Below, one piece after another: positions 48,406 through 59,912 of a DNA stretch of 64,000 bases. A program made the translations under genes and the position numbers. Position 1 is the first letter of the stretch. Each line of letters starts with the position of its first letter. The notes under the pieces were generated by a model. The model had not been told where the DNA came from, did not search any database, and saw only the letters and a program-made list of their open reading frames with translations. The stretch is from Hofstenia miamia (taxonomy: Eukaryota; Xenacoelomorpha; Acoela; Hofsteniidae). Location: contig CABFPE010000197.1 in NCBI GenBank assembly GCA_900660155.1, positions 245,568 through 309,567 of the forward strand, given 5' to 3'.

Positions 48406-48752
48406 NNNNNNNNNNNNNNNNNNNNNNNNNNNNNNNNNNNNNNNNNNNNNNNNNNNNNNNNNNNNNNNNNNNNNNNNNNNNNNNNNNNNNNNNNNNNNNN
48501 NNNNNNNNNNNNNNNNNNNNNNNNNNNNNNNNNNNNNNNNNNNNNNNNNNNNNNNNNNNNNNNNNNNNNNNNNNNNNNNNNNNNNNNNNNNNNNNNNNNN
48601 NNNNNNNNNNNNNNNNNNNNNNNNNNNNNNNNNNNNNNNNNNNNNNNNNNNNNNNNNNNNNNNNNNNNNNNNNNNNNNNNNNNNNNNNNNNNNNNNNNNN
48701 NNNNNNNNNNNNNNNNNNNNNNNNNNNNNNNNNNNNNNNNNNNNNNNNNNNN
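48406..48752. other. assembly gap (347 N)
   Basis: A run of 347 undetermined bases, entered from a (TA)n tract on the left and from an inverted-repeat arm on the right. Both are hard to assemble. Confidence 1.
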
Positions 48753-48846
48753 TTAAATTTCATTTATAAAATTTTGTGTTAAATTATTTATCACGTTTAT
48801 TGATTTTCATTAACATAAAAATGTTTCTCTGCAGAGTTTGTCAGTA
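48753..48846. repeat. right arm of the inverted repeat, cut by a LINE
   Basis: It is the reverse complement of 47735-47826. Similarity stops at about 48846, just where the tail of the LINE at 48853 begins, so the LINE probably inserted into this arm. Confidence 0.9.
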
Positions 48847-48852
48847 CATTTA

Positions 48853-49460
48853 TACAGATAAGATAAGATATTCTTTATTCAGATAAATATTGACAATTAA
48901 TAACTGGTAATTTATCTAAATAGCGTCGAAAAATATACAATCATACTTAATACATACAAAACAACAATAACTATACAATAAATCTACCAGGCTAGGGAAA
49001 AATTACTAATGAGAGATTTCAACTACGAGTTGTTGAGTTATCATAATTGTAAAATTTATACCCTAGTCATGATTTACCTGAGATATACTGTTGTTTAAGG
49101 TAAATTTTAATTTGCCTTTTAAAAACACTTAATTTTTCAATGTTTTTTATTTCTTTAGGCAATGAATTCCAAGTTCGGATGGCGGTATTAATGAATGATT
49201 CTTTCATAATTTTTTTCTCTATATCTAATACATGTAAAATGTTTTGATCTGGAGTTCTGCTTCTGAATAAAACCAAGCATAGAAATCATATTAAAAGGTG
49301 GTAAGTTCTTTATGAGTTTAAAAAAGGTCAACATAGTATTTAAAATGACAAGCTGTCTTGGGAAAAGGATAGATTTTGAAATGTAGTCCTTAGTTCTAGA
49401 TTTCTTTGAAGCATTTAATGTCCATCATAATTATAGATCAAGTTTCCTAAAAAAAACAAT
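48853..49460 (-). mobile_element. LINE 3' fragment
   Basis: The minus-strand frame reads ESFINTAIRTWNSLPKEIKN followed by IEKLSVFKRQIKIYL. This is the R-x-W-N-S-L-P...V-x-x-F-K-x-x-L signature at the C-terminus of many LINEs. The sequence then runs into a GATAA/ATCTT-type tail at 48857-48875. Upstream coding is broken. Confidence 0.8.
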
Positions 49461-49904
49461 CTTTTATGTCAGTAAGTAATATATTTGCGTAAATGCATGA
49501 AAAAATTGAATTATCGCACGGGGGGAGTAATTGCCTTACTATCATTGACATATTTCTTTTTATTTTCATTTATTACAAACTTAAATGTTGGAAGAATTAT
49601 CTTTATGTACAGGAGGATATAAATTAACAGTAGAAGTCACCTTGTAAAACGATGTTTATTAATGTGTATTCTATATATTGTGTAATCGAAAAATGTTTCT
49701 AAGTGGTTTTAAGGCTTAATGTACAGGATGTAGTTTAAGTCATTTGACGAATGCTGTTGGGTTTTAAAATCTAATAAACAATTACGAATATATATTAATT
49801 ATATTAATTGTTTTGAATTCTATGCATATGCATAAATGAATTTTGTGATTTAAATTCCATATTTATATAGGTTGAGATAGAGTGTTTATTAATTTGGTAG
49901 ATTG

Positions 49905-51185
49905 GATACAATTGACATTTGAACAATGGGATATAGATAAAAAATTATGTAATGCTGACCTTGTTTGTGAAAAAGTTTAAGTTTGTACACATGAACCAAT
50001 ATACAACCTGCATAATGGAATTTCACATTACTGAAAGAAAGCAAAACTTTGGTGAGCTCTTTTTATAATTAAATCTCTGACATTTCACATGTTTTGATTT
50101 TTAACGCTTTTTGCGATAATTTTCTTAGTTAGTTTTACATATATTTATTTTAAAAACGTAATTAATTTTATTATTTAACGAATTGCTGTGGGTTTATCGT
50201 CCGATGTTAAATTAATTATATTCTTGATGATAAATGAAAACACCATTTGTTTGTTAATACACATTTTTAACAGCATTGTTTAAACTTTAAATTGCCATGT
50301 GTTTTCGATTGTGAATGTCATCTCGTTTTATAAATTACTTGTTTATTAATCATTAATTTAGATACTACCATGTGAAATTCATAACATGCAAATAAACATT
50401 GCGTATGTTTCCTACACCATTCCCGTCTGACAATGAAGTTATGTGGAATAATGAATGTTTATTGAACTGTAGATGAAATTCTTTAATGAATAACATTAAA
50501 AATTTATCATTTAATAGTGCATTCTATATTTTCTTTGTAAATAAATTTATTATTTATAAATGTTAGTTTTCTTCGTTTGGGGAGAACATGTATTTATTTT
50601 TCTCAATGTTAAAAATATTTTTCCTTGAAAATGATTATTAATTACAATTTTATCGAAAAAATGTTAGCCTCTCAAGCAAAATTTTTGTAAGCCCAAATTA
50701 TATTTAAAAAATTGTTAAGATATGTAATAACATAGCAAATTGATTTTGTTTGTCAACAAATATTACAACAAAAACAGAATATATTTCAATGACGTCAGAG
50801 ATATACAGATGGCCAAAGTATATCCAGGGTTTTCGAGTACTCGGAAAGTTAAGAACTCGACCTCGAATAAGCTCGCAAAAGTCGATAGGAAAAACTCGGA
50901 GTCATCAAAACTCGAACTCGATCGAAATTTCACTCGAAAATAAAGTAAAAATTAAATTATTTTAAATTTCAATTTCTTTACTAATCGAAAATAACTTTTT
51001 TTTAGATTAGAAATATTGTAAAATAAATATTTTTACCCCTAAAATCTCGGAATTTTCTTTAAAAAAATACTCGAACTCGAAATGTGAAAACTCGAACTCG
51101 ACTCGAGAACCCTAATTACATCACAGTCACGTCATATTGCCTACGAATGTGCACGCCAAGTTCAAAGGTCACATATCCTCGGCCT
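49905..51185 (+). repeat. inverted diverged copy of 42290-42805 plus 44856-45435
   Basis: Colinear blocks match the reverse complement of the 42-45 kb region: 49905-50345 with 45435-44856, 50350-50575 with 42805-42570 (TTTAGATACTACC...GAAATTCATAACRTGC), and 50745-50815 plus 51112-51180 with 42420-42290 (CAACAAATATTA...AATTACATCA...AGGTCA). This copy lacks the LINE and carries a MITE at 50826-51111. It is non-coding. Confidence 0.8.
50826..51111. mobile_element. 286-bp CAGGGTT-ended MITE with ACTCGA motifs
   Basis: The left end CAGGGTTTTCGAGTACTCGG and the reverse complement of the right end AGGGTTCTCGAGTCGAGTTC form an inverted repeat. ACTCG/CTCGA occurs more than a dozen times near both ends. 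The same site in the 42-kb copy lacks the insert. The ends are hAT-like. A clean target duplication was not seen. Confidence 0.75.
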
Positions 51186-52038
51186 TCTACTCTTCCTCTA
51201 CTACTGTTATTTTCGGTTTCAAAAGGTTGAATTTATTAGCTTTAAACGATTTGCTTTAGATTCGGTTTCCTTTTGAAAGGGATCTCTTCTACTCAGTTTT
51301 TGAAAATTGAAACCGCTTGCAACTCGGTTCTACATTGCAATTTATTAGGCTTTCTGGTAACTAGACTACTGTATTGAAAAATTTTGATAATTTTTCATAT
51401 ATCAATCCAGTATTTGCAAAATCTCAGCTAAAAGGAATGTCAGTTTTATGAGATTTTGCAAATCTATACATGCGAATTTACCATTAGATTTTACATTCTC
51501 ATTTCGTTTCTTTTCAATTTGACTCAGTAATTGACTATTGAATCTAATCTCCATTATAATGTTGCGTCGGTCTTGGCATTTTTTGGTATAATGAAACATT
51601 TAAACTCATCTCCATTTAAGTTTTTGAACATTTCTTCACAATAAAATTTTTTTAACATGATTACTTTATCAAATAGAACAAGTTTTAAATTACTTTCTCT
51701 AAAAAAATCTATATATTACTAATTATTTTGGAGTAGTGATTATTTAATGGATTGTCAATGTATGATATCGCTATGGAGACTATCACTTTCAATGTATTTG
51801 TAGGGACTCATTTTGATTGAAGTTAAGAATAAAAAAGCAATTTGTTTCAAATTCAGAAAAACATAACTTTGTTAAACTTTGCGATTGCATGTTGGTTAAG
51901 ACCTTTCTTTAAAAATTATATAAATGTTACATCAAAAGTGCTATGTTGATATTTAGAGCTTTGCATCTCTTTTTTGTCACTTCAGCAAATATCAGTTAAG
52001 TAACTATAACTCCCTAAAACAGAAAATTCCTAGTGGCA

Positions 52039-52167
52039 TAGGGCTTCGGTTAGAATATGTGATTGGTCACGCGTGGTCACATTTTGGTAAAATCGCACGT
52101 CTAACTACTGAGATAATTAGCGATGTGACGTGATTTGTAACTTTTCTTGCTACCAACCATAGCCTAA
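52039..52167. mobile_element. MITE family M1, copy B (inverted)
   Basis: Its reverse complement matches copy A at 10342-10474: GGTAGCAAGAAAAGTTACAA, CGCTAATTATCTC, GTTAGACGTG and ACCAAAATGTGACCA. The ends TAGGGCTTCGGTTAGAATAT and, reverse-complemented, TTAGGCTATGGTTGGTAG are inverted repeats. Confidence 0.85.
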
Positions 52168-53068
52168 TGGTTAATTGTTAGATAGTTCTTAAACAACTTT
52201 GAAAAAACATGGGATAAATAAGTACATTTCCTAAATACAATTATTTATATTCATTTGGGTTTGAAGTATTTTTGAAAGCTTTTTTTATAGTAGAATTTTT
52301 AAGCAGCATGTTAAAGAACTCTCTTTTCTGATCAGAGCGATATTTATCTTTCGCCTTTACTGCATTGGTACATATATTAATACCTAAGCTGGCCAGCGCT
52401 AATTCAAAGATATAAAACGATTTTATATATTTTCAAAATATTTTTAAGGCCTTCAAATTCTTCCTATTTTTTAATGCAAATCAAAAGTTCTAAAGACAAG
52501 ATATTTCTTTTTATATAGTGAGACATGCCGAGCACTAACTCAGAATAATTGCTATGCAAATTGCTCAACGCGGCACACACAACGGAGTGCGATCTAGTAA
52601 GATATTGTAATGCAGATGAAGAAAAGACACTCCTCTATGCTAGTGTTTTCAGATTTTTGAAATCCTTCATAGTTCATGAGTTATGGGAGATTAAAATGAT
52701 TTTGATCAAACCATCACAGTTAAAAATTGTGAGAATACAAGAAATAGGAAATTTGCACTAATTTTACATAGTCAATATAAACTATTCTAAGTTATTTGTT
52801 TACGAAATAATACACTTTCAAATAGACATGCTAATATGAACAATATAGGAAAAATTGATGGGCGAGCTTTTTAAAATTTGAAATGTAATCACTACTACTG
52901 ACATGTTTTAATAACTACTTTTCGTATTATGATGCATGTAAAAAAGTTTTTTAAAAAAAATTACTTGATATCTTTTTCTATTTGAGTTAGCTTATTTCAT
53001 AGTTTTTAATGCTGTTAAATACACATCGATTTCCCACATTTTTGAACCATTTTATCCAAGCTTCTTAG

Positions 53069-53302
53069 GAAGAGCTAGATCCAAAGACCGTACATCGCGA
53101 TCTACTTCTCAAAAGAGATAGATCCCAAGTCCGTATTAAACGTAAAAGACCTGCAAAGTCGAAAAAGAATGGAAATAAAAGAAGAAAATCAACAAAAGGA
53201 AAACCGCGAGTAAAAATTAATAAGACGGTCGAAACCTGTCAACTAAGCGTGGATTTAAAAGATATGGAATTCAATGAACATTGGAAGACATTAATTCATT
53301 AA
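53069..53302 (+). CDS. possible terminal exon encoding a very basic C-terminus
   Basis: After a CTTCTTAG acceptor-like site the frame EELDPKTVHRDLLLKRDRSQ continues into a strongly basic stretch (RIKRKRPAKSKKNGNKRR), then VETCQLSVDLKDMEFNEHW and TLIH with a TAA. About 76 residues with balanced codons in AT-rich DNA look coding. The layout of a basic stretch then C-x-L-x-V-x-x-x-D-x-x-x-x-x-x-W faintly recalls the start of a TGF-beta mature domain, but nothing of the rest follows. Product unknown; it may also be a chance frame. Confidence 0.3.
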   Translation, partial: EELDPKTVHRDLLLKRDRSQVRIKRKRPAKSKKNGNKRRKSTKGKPRVKINKTVETCQLSVDLKDMEFNEHWKTLIH

Positions 53303-54131
53303 TTAATTTTGCACAAATAGTTTCAAAATATAATTAAATACAGAAAAATAGAAATATTGAAAGTCTTTCGTATAGGCATATCTATGGGATTGGCCCCGCT
53401 CATGCGATGATGAAGATTTGTGCTAAAACTTATTATTGTACCTAAGGTACATGCAAATAAGAATTTTTCAATGAAAAACCTGATTTTTGTAAAAATATTC
53501 AAATTCTTGCTATACTTGTTCAGATATTGAATTTCTATAGGTACAACTGTGTGAGTAACGTAGTGCACAAAGACAGAGGTTGTCGCGCAATAGGGACGGG
53601 AACCTTAGAATTTTTACAAAGGGCGCCTGGACGGGATTGTGTCAAGTCTTATGGTGTCTTCAAATTGAAATAACTTCATTAGTTCTTGAGTTATAAGCAT
53701 TTAAAATTTTGTAGGGGAAACCATCATAGATTTTGAAAAAATCCCAGGAGAACTATGATTAATACTATGACGGCATTACCAAAAGGAAATGTCTGCATGT
53801 ATGTAGTTTACACTCACTAATTCACTGAGGTACACAAATGTAACATGATCTTTTAAAGATAAATGGAACGCAGCTCAGCTAATTTCAGTATACACATTTA
53901 TAATATTAAAATATTTTAGCTTCTCAATAAAAAGGATAAACATTATTTTAAATTAACGTGGCTGAAAGACCTTTGTTGTCTCAACTGTGCTAAAGTTTTA
54001 TGGAGAAGTGTGTATATTATAGAAAGCAATTGCTACATTCGATGACAAACAAATTACTTATATTAAAAAAATATAACAATGGTACACATCTAAGTAAAAA
54101 TATATGATATGACGGTTTTACAAACAAACAT

Positions 54132-55013
54132 TTATATCAGATCATCAAGAAGATCATCAGCTTCATCTTTCACTTCTACAGATTGAGAGACGACAGAAGG
54201 CAGAATGAACTTCAACGCTTCATCATCAGTAACAGTAGAACTAGAACACTCTGAGCTTGAAATGAGGCTTATTTTTTCATTGCAAATATCATTAAAGAAG
54301 TTTGCTTTCGGTCCTGCTAAAAGTTCGTCTTTGTAGGTAGAGAGAAAAGTATTAAAGAAATGAATACGCTGACGTTTCAAACAAGTGTCCCTCAAAGCAA
54401 CTATGCATTGGATAGCTTTTGGAAAGGATTCATTAGTAAATGAGTTGTTAATGAATTGCCCTATTTGAGAAATAAGGAGTTCACAGGCCTTCTCAAATGT
54501 CTTTTCATCAACGGATTGGGAATAAATGTGGAAATCTTCAACTGGATTAGTTGATGATATAAAAACATCATCTAAATTAGCTTCATGATCTACTTTAATT
54601 CTCTTTGAACTTGGACCCTGATCACCGTCTTTGTTAAGAAGATCACCACCAAAATCTGGTTTAGATTTCTCTTTTTTAACTTCAATTTTCTTCAAGGTGA
54701 ATGCATCTTTTAGTTCTAGCTGTTGCCTCTGAGACGCATTTGTAACCAAGGGAGAAGGCGATATTGCATCAACAAACAATCTGTTTACGTTTTCAACAGA
54801 ACTATTTTTATCTAAAACACGAGCAGTAAGACATGAATAGAAGTGTTGGATGTAAGGATTGTAAGTGTTTTCAGGTGAGTAAAGCTCATATTCTTTAAAT
54901 TCTTCGGACTCCAAGTCCATTGCAGTAATTAAATTGTCAACTTTCTGCAATTGTTCATTACTTGGTTCTAAACCTTTGTAAGAATCCAGAGAAGGCAAAG
55001 GAAATAATCTTAT
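54132..55013 (-). CDS. xrcc5: XRCC5 (Ku80) last coding exon
   Basis: Ku80 is half of the Ku70/Ku80 ring that binds broken DNA ends in the nucleus and recruits DNA-PKcs for non-homologous end joining. The acceptor is CGTTTTTAG; the exon starts in phase 0 with IRLFPLPSLDSYKGLEPSNE, which fits the end of the beta-barrel (human LRQYMFSSLK..YTPTEAQ). Next come NPYIQHFYSCLTARVL (human NPRFQRLFQCLLHRAL), a K/E-rich linker with SSKRIKVD (human AKKLKTE), and the helical C-terminal domain (DFHIYSQSVDEKTFEKACEL...FPKAIQCIVALRD). It ends DEADDLLDDLI, corresponding to the human DVDDLLDMI motif that contacts DNA-PKcs. 293 residues, undamaged, stop TAA at 54132. Confidence 0.96.
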   Translation of the reverse strand: MRLFPLPSLDSYKGLEPSNEQLQKVDNLITAMDLESEEFKEYELYSPENTYNPYIQHFYSCLTARVLDKNSSVENVNRLFVDAISPSPLVTNASQRQQLELKDAFTLKKIEVKKEKSKPDFGGDLLNKDGDQGPSSKRIKVDHEANLDDVFISSTNPVEDFHIYSQSVDEKTFEKACELLISQIGQFINNSFTNESFPKAIQCIVALRDTCLKRQRIHFFNTFLSTYKDELLAGPKANFFNDICNEKISLISSSECSSSTVTDDEALKFILPSVVSQSVEVKDEADDLLDDLI

Positions 55014-56647
55014 CTAAAAACGTTAATCAAAATTTTCAACAAAATTGCTATAATATACATAATATAATACAACGATGTTAAATTATGTACACTTTCAACT
55101 AATCAAATTGCCTGATTTTGGTCTGCATGATAGAATTGCAATATGACAATATCGTTAAGTGAGAAGCCAATGGTAATAATAAGTCCAAAATATATCATAA
55201 GCCCACTAGTGGTAAAAGTTGTGTCCACATTTGGATTTATACAGTTGAACCTCTCTAAAGTTAATTTCTCTTCATAGTTAAGTTAATTTATTAATCCCAT
55301 CTAAGATTTAATTTTTTTAAAATTTTCAAATTTTTTATATAGATGCATGTAATTGCATTGAACATAGCGTCATCGTTTAGAATAATATATAAAGCACACA
55401 GTGTTTACGAATAATTAGCCCATAGCAGAGTGCACATTGAAACTAAAGATTTGGCCATCGAGTTATTAGGCAGACCTGGAAATTGTAATTTTAAATTTCC
55501 AATGTTTTCTTAATTCAAAATATTTTTCACAAGTTTTAAAAGTTAAGAATGCAAACGTATTTATTAAATTCATTGGGATTTACAGATGTCACATTTTGGT
55601 AGATATCATTTCCAGTAGTCATAGTGAAATCTAAGGATGTTATGTTAATGTGTGTTCAGGGAGGAATTCCATAAAAGACTATGCATTTTGCTTAGCAAGA
55701 AAAATTCACATCTATTAATATAGCACATGCAAAGTGTTTTATATTGATAAATATATCATAATTGATAAATATATCATTCTTGAAGAACATTTGGACGAGA
55801 TTTTAAATTAGAATTTATCAGCATTCAGAATACTGGAAATATCTTGTTGAAGAGCTTAGCAACAATCTAAAACGCAGAATTAGTAGATGAAGCTTGTTTA
55901 CAATTTATGGTAGAACCCTTTCCCCAAAGCTAATGCTTAGGGGAAAATGGTTTAAGTGGATCAAATATTTAGAGAAAGCATATTGATATATACGTTTATA
56001 TAAATAGTATGATGATACTGAAACAGAGGAAAAGAACAAATTTACGAATTCTTTAGTAACTAATAAGTGCATATCTATATGCAAAAATATCTTTCTACAC
56101 AATATTTCGTCAACTTAAATCTCGCAATTTTCACTTTTTCGCAATACTTGGAAAAAGCTTAATATCCTGTATTAAATGTTAAGAGCGCGCAGTGCCCGTG
56201 AACAAATAAATACATATTGTAATAATAAATTCATTTCTTGGAAGCTGCTATAGATCTAATAGGTTTTTCATTTAAATTTAATTAGGCTTTAGAAATATTT
56301 TAAATGACACTTCAAAAGCCTAAAATTTCAGGCTTTCTGATTTTTCATACATATAATTATTGATCATTAATGCCTTTGCCGGTATAAATAATTGTTTTCG
56401 CATTCAATTTATGAAGGAAATCAGCATAATAACTGTAATTTCAACAAGGAAAGGCTTTGCCAAAAACTTAGCAAAGCCTGAGCTTAGTCACATGTATATC
56501 ACAGTTAATAGAAAATATCATTCCAGAATTATGAAATCATGGTATATTGTTACTTTTAATTAAATTATGTTCCATTTTCCTTTAATTATGATGTGTGCAA
56601 TATTGTCTAAGTGTATTAAGTGGTACTACTTTGTGCTCTGTTTTCAG

Positions 56648-57092
56648 ATGGGTAAATACAAATTCACTCCTGTTATGAAGGAATCCTTTCCATTGGTGGA
56701 AAGTTTGTTTGATGATCCCTACTCGGCCCGCTGTCGATATGATCGGAAAGTAATCAATGTATCTAGCGATGCAAAACAGTTGGCACAACATGCTACATAT
56801 AAAGTGCACCTCGAAGCAGTTGCTGTTTCTCTTGCTAGAAGCATGACTCTAAAGAAAAGCAGCAAAAGACTGTTTTATTTCACTGCCTAAAAATTGTTAT
56901 GGATGGTGCAGCATTTTGTTCTGGCGACTCGAACTCTTCGAAGAGAGCTCTTTACTCAAAGATGTTCCTCGACAGCGAGGTGAAAATATTCGCTGTGGGC
57001 GCACAAAGGCTACTTACATTGTCACCCATGCCATAGCGCAATTTGTGTGGGATCGCCTAAAAACGTTTGTAACTGGAAAGGTTGCATCTTAA
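56648..57092 (+). CDS. unidentified plus-strand reading frame inside the Ku80 intron
   Basis: A good acceptor (TGTGCTCTGTTTTCAG) is followed at once by an ATG and an 80-residue frame: MGKYKFTPVMKESFPLVESL, DDPYSARCRYDRKVINVSSD, then AVAVSLARSM and a stop at 56890. Beyond it, other frames stay coding-like: HCLKIVMDGAAFCSGDSNSS near 56881-56940, and KATYIVTHAIAQFVWDRLKT ending in a TAA at 57092. The base composition is clearly less AT-rich than the intron around it. I do not recognise the product. A decayed nested gene, a retrocopy or a transposon fragment are all possible. Confidence 0.35.
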
Positions 57093-57598
57093 AGTAGAAA
57101 AGTTAGATCTATACTTTTCTTGTGTCAGTCGGATTGTCTGATTTTTTACCACCAAATAAAAAATTTTACATTTGGAAAAATGATTGTATATTGTTAATGG
57201 CCTCACTTTATTCAAATGTAGTTTTTCCAATATTCAAAAAATCAAAATCTTTCAAAAAGCACAGAGATGTGTAAAATAGCTAATTCTTTGATTTGGTTAC
57301 TTATAGTTGCTACATCAAATCCTGGCCTGTGGTGAAGTATTTTTGGACCTCATTTTGTTCATTTTACTGTAAATCGGCGGGCCATGATTACAATAGGCTT
57401 TGATATCACTTTAAAAGAATTGAATCCTTGATACCAAAACATTAGTTTATGTAAACAAATCCTCCAGCTAACAAAAATTGTTAACTAACAATGAAAGGAA
57501 CAATTAAATTAGTTGATTCAACTTGATAATTTGTAAAACGTTTGTGGGCTCCAAAATATAAGAGTATCATGTTACATAATTAAACAATTACTACTTAC

Positions 57599-57981
57599 GT
57601 CATCAGCGCATGGCAAAGACACGCCAACAAAATACTCTATGTGCTCTTCTATGCGCGGAACAAGTCCCATTAAACAAGGCGTTGAGGCGGAACTGTAGCA
57701 GTAACGAACTATCATCACCAAGTCATAATCATGACATGCCCAAATAAACGCCGATAAAGCAGATGATTCATCAGCCGGAGACGCTTTGATTATGAAAGAA
57801 CCTTCTCCTGTATACATTCCTGGGGAAACATTACTGGCAGGAGTGAATCCCATCGCCTGAAAGCATTTTGAATCACGAAACTTCATTTCTGCTTCATCAT
57901 TCTCATTAATGGGAATGAGCGATGTCCCATAACGGTAACCCTTTATGATCTTTTCGTCAGATATCTCCTTTTCCTTTCCAT
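57599..57981 (-). CDS. xrcc5: XRCC5 (Ku80) internal exon, beta-barrel core
   Basis: The acceptor is CTTCTTTCAG and the donor GAT-GAC/GTAAGT; 383 nt, phase 1 in and phase 0 out. It encodes KIIKGYRYGTSLIPINENDE (human [20 protein letters not shown]), KCFQAMGFTPAS (human KCFSVLGFCKSS), a loop, ACHDYDLVMIVRYCYSSAST (human [20 protein letters not shown]) and YFVGVSLPCADD (human CLVYVQLPFMED). This is the DNA-encircling core. It joins 55013 in frame across a 2585-bp intron. The N-terminal von Willebrand-like part must lie on exons right of 58 kb. I found none up to 64000, so the next intron probably exceeds 6 kb. Confidence 0.97.
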
Positions 57982-58301
57982 CTGAAAGAAGCATTCGTTA
58001 CAAAAAACAGTAAATCAATTATTTAAATAATACAAAATCGTTTGTCATTGATATCCAAGAACACAAAACAGAAATATATAAAAAAAGTCGACAATTTTTC
58101 CAACAAATTTCAGTGAAAATTTTTTGCGTAGGCAAATTTTGTCGTATTTTGTATTTATTAATCAGAACAATCATTTGTCAGCAACGGCCGATTTTTCCCA
58201 TCGCTCCTCACCGCAATAACATTTTCACATTTGCGACCAGGTTTGCTGTGGATACCTTTTTTAATCGCTGGACATTGTAAACAGCGCAAATATTGTTACG
58301 A

Positions 58302-58475
58302 CAGGGTGTCCGCGCATTTCTGCTGACCATTTTCCAGACAGTTCAAGGCATTTCCATGCCGAACGGAGAGCAATTTCCAGGCAGAAATGTGGTATTTGCA
58401 CACTTGCAATTTTAAATTTCCAGCCAGTTTCAGACAGAAATTAAAGGAAATAACCCCATTGAATGAAATTTCACC
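58302..58475 (+). mobile_element. hAT-like element family M2, copy 2
   Basis: It starts CAGGGTGTCCGCGCATTTCT and contains GAGCAATTTCCAGGCA, AATTTCCAGCCAGT and TTGAATGAAATTTCAC, aligned with copy 1 at 17028-17190. It is the best-preserved of the three copies at its left end. Confidence 0.8.
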
Positions 58476-59462
58476 TACGAGTAAAACATTAATTTATCAA
58501 AGTAAGTTGCGGGTATACCCACATCTGCACGGGTATGGATGTGGCATATCGAGAAATTAGTGAGTGTAGCCAATTTAGCCCTCTTGCGGCATGCTTCACT
58601 TACAGCCTATCTTTATACATGTAAGCCGCGATTTTCCAGATAACAATAAACGATGTTAACTTCATACCTATTCTGTTAGACAACTAGGCATGTTCTAAGC
58701 GCACGTGCTAACATTCATATCTGTAGCTTAGTTCATTCTTCGGCCTTTTATAGTTTTTTAGTTTTAACTACAAATTTGCATTTTTTGAATTTAAATCTTG
58801 TTTACACGCACTCGTGAAATTATAAACCTTAGCTACCAACAGCAGAAGATAGCCGGAATGATAGTCTATATTATGACCTAAGTACTTAACAAATATGTTA
58901 AGTGAGTTTTCGGCCTTTTGATCATTTCTATGTTCATGTGGTTGCGAAGATTTTCTAAGGCACATTATAGGCTTCAATATTGATAATTGCGGACATTTAA
59001 TGTACATTAGGCAGAAAATATTTGTTATATACCAAATTTAAATGACAACAGCTATTTATTATTACGGTGAAATCGTAATTTAATAGCATATGTCTATGTG
59101 AATTTATGTATGTATGCATGATATCAAGACGACCTATTTAAAGTTAACTATTATCTATAATGAAATAATATAATTTTTGAATTTAATGTGTAATTTATTT
59201 TGATTGTTTACTGCAAATAATATTAATATTAAATAATTAGATGTTAGAAGTAAAAATATATATATTTTATCTGCTCAGTAAACTCATGTAGTTCTTTTTG
59301 AAAACTGAATATTATTAATATGAACATATAACATGGAATAGAGAATAATATTCAGGTTTATGTTTACTAATATCAAAAACTTTTAGAGAAGAAACGATAA
59401 ATTATCATAATTTTCACATAAATATAAAAATCATATACACACACACACAAGATCTATCTACT

Positions 59463-59659
59463 AAGGTCCGAAACACACCATGATTATTTCCGCGCGGTAT
59501 TCATGAGATAATGAGTTGTGATTACATAAAATTTGCAAACAAGCGATGATTATTTATCCGCGCATAAAATTTAATAGCAAACAAACAGTGAATATTTTAA
59601 TCACAACCAATTATCTCGGGAATTCCGCGCGGAAATAATCATCGTGTGTTTCGGGCTTA
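59463..59659. mobile_element. 197-bp MITE with long inverted repeats, family M3
   Basis: The left end AAGGTCCGAAACACACCATG and the reverse complement of the right end TAAGCCCGAAACACACGATG pair over about 60 bases, including ATTATTTCCGCGCGG and GAGATAAT. It has no coding capacity. The long repeats make it a near-hairpin. Confidence 0.9.
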
Positions 59660-59912
59660 AGAGCATTTTTATAATTATAATTTGATGTTGATATTTAAGC
59701 ATTGAACTAGGTTTTAAAGAAACGCAAACAATTTTCACAATATTTTCACAACACGTCGGATGATTGCCTTCAAAGCGCTTATTAAACTATTCTCACTAAA
59801 AGAAAACTGAATTCTGAAATCTGCATCCTCGAACCAAAGTTGCATTTCATGCAAGATCCATAAGAAGGATCGGTGCGATTCAAGTAGACCAACACTTGTA
59901 TGAAACCATTGC

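Noticed and set aside
48312-48782. Open frames across the second N gap
   Set aside because: They are made of N and a TA tract.
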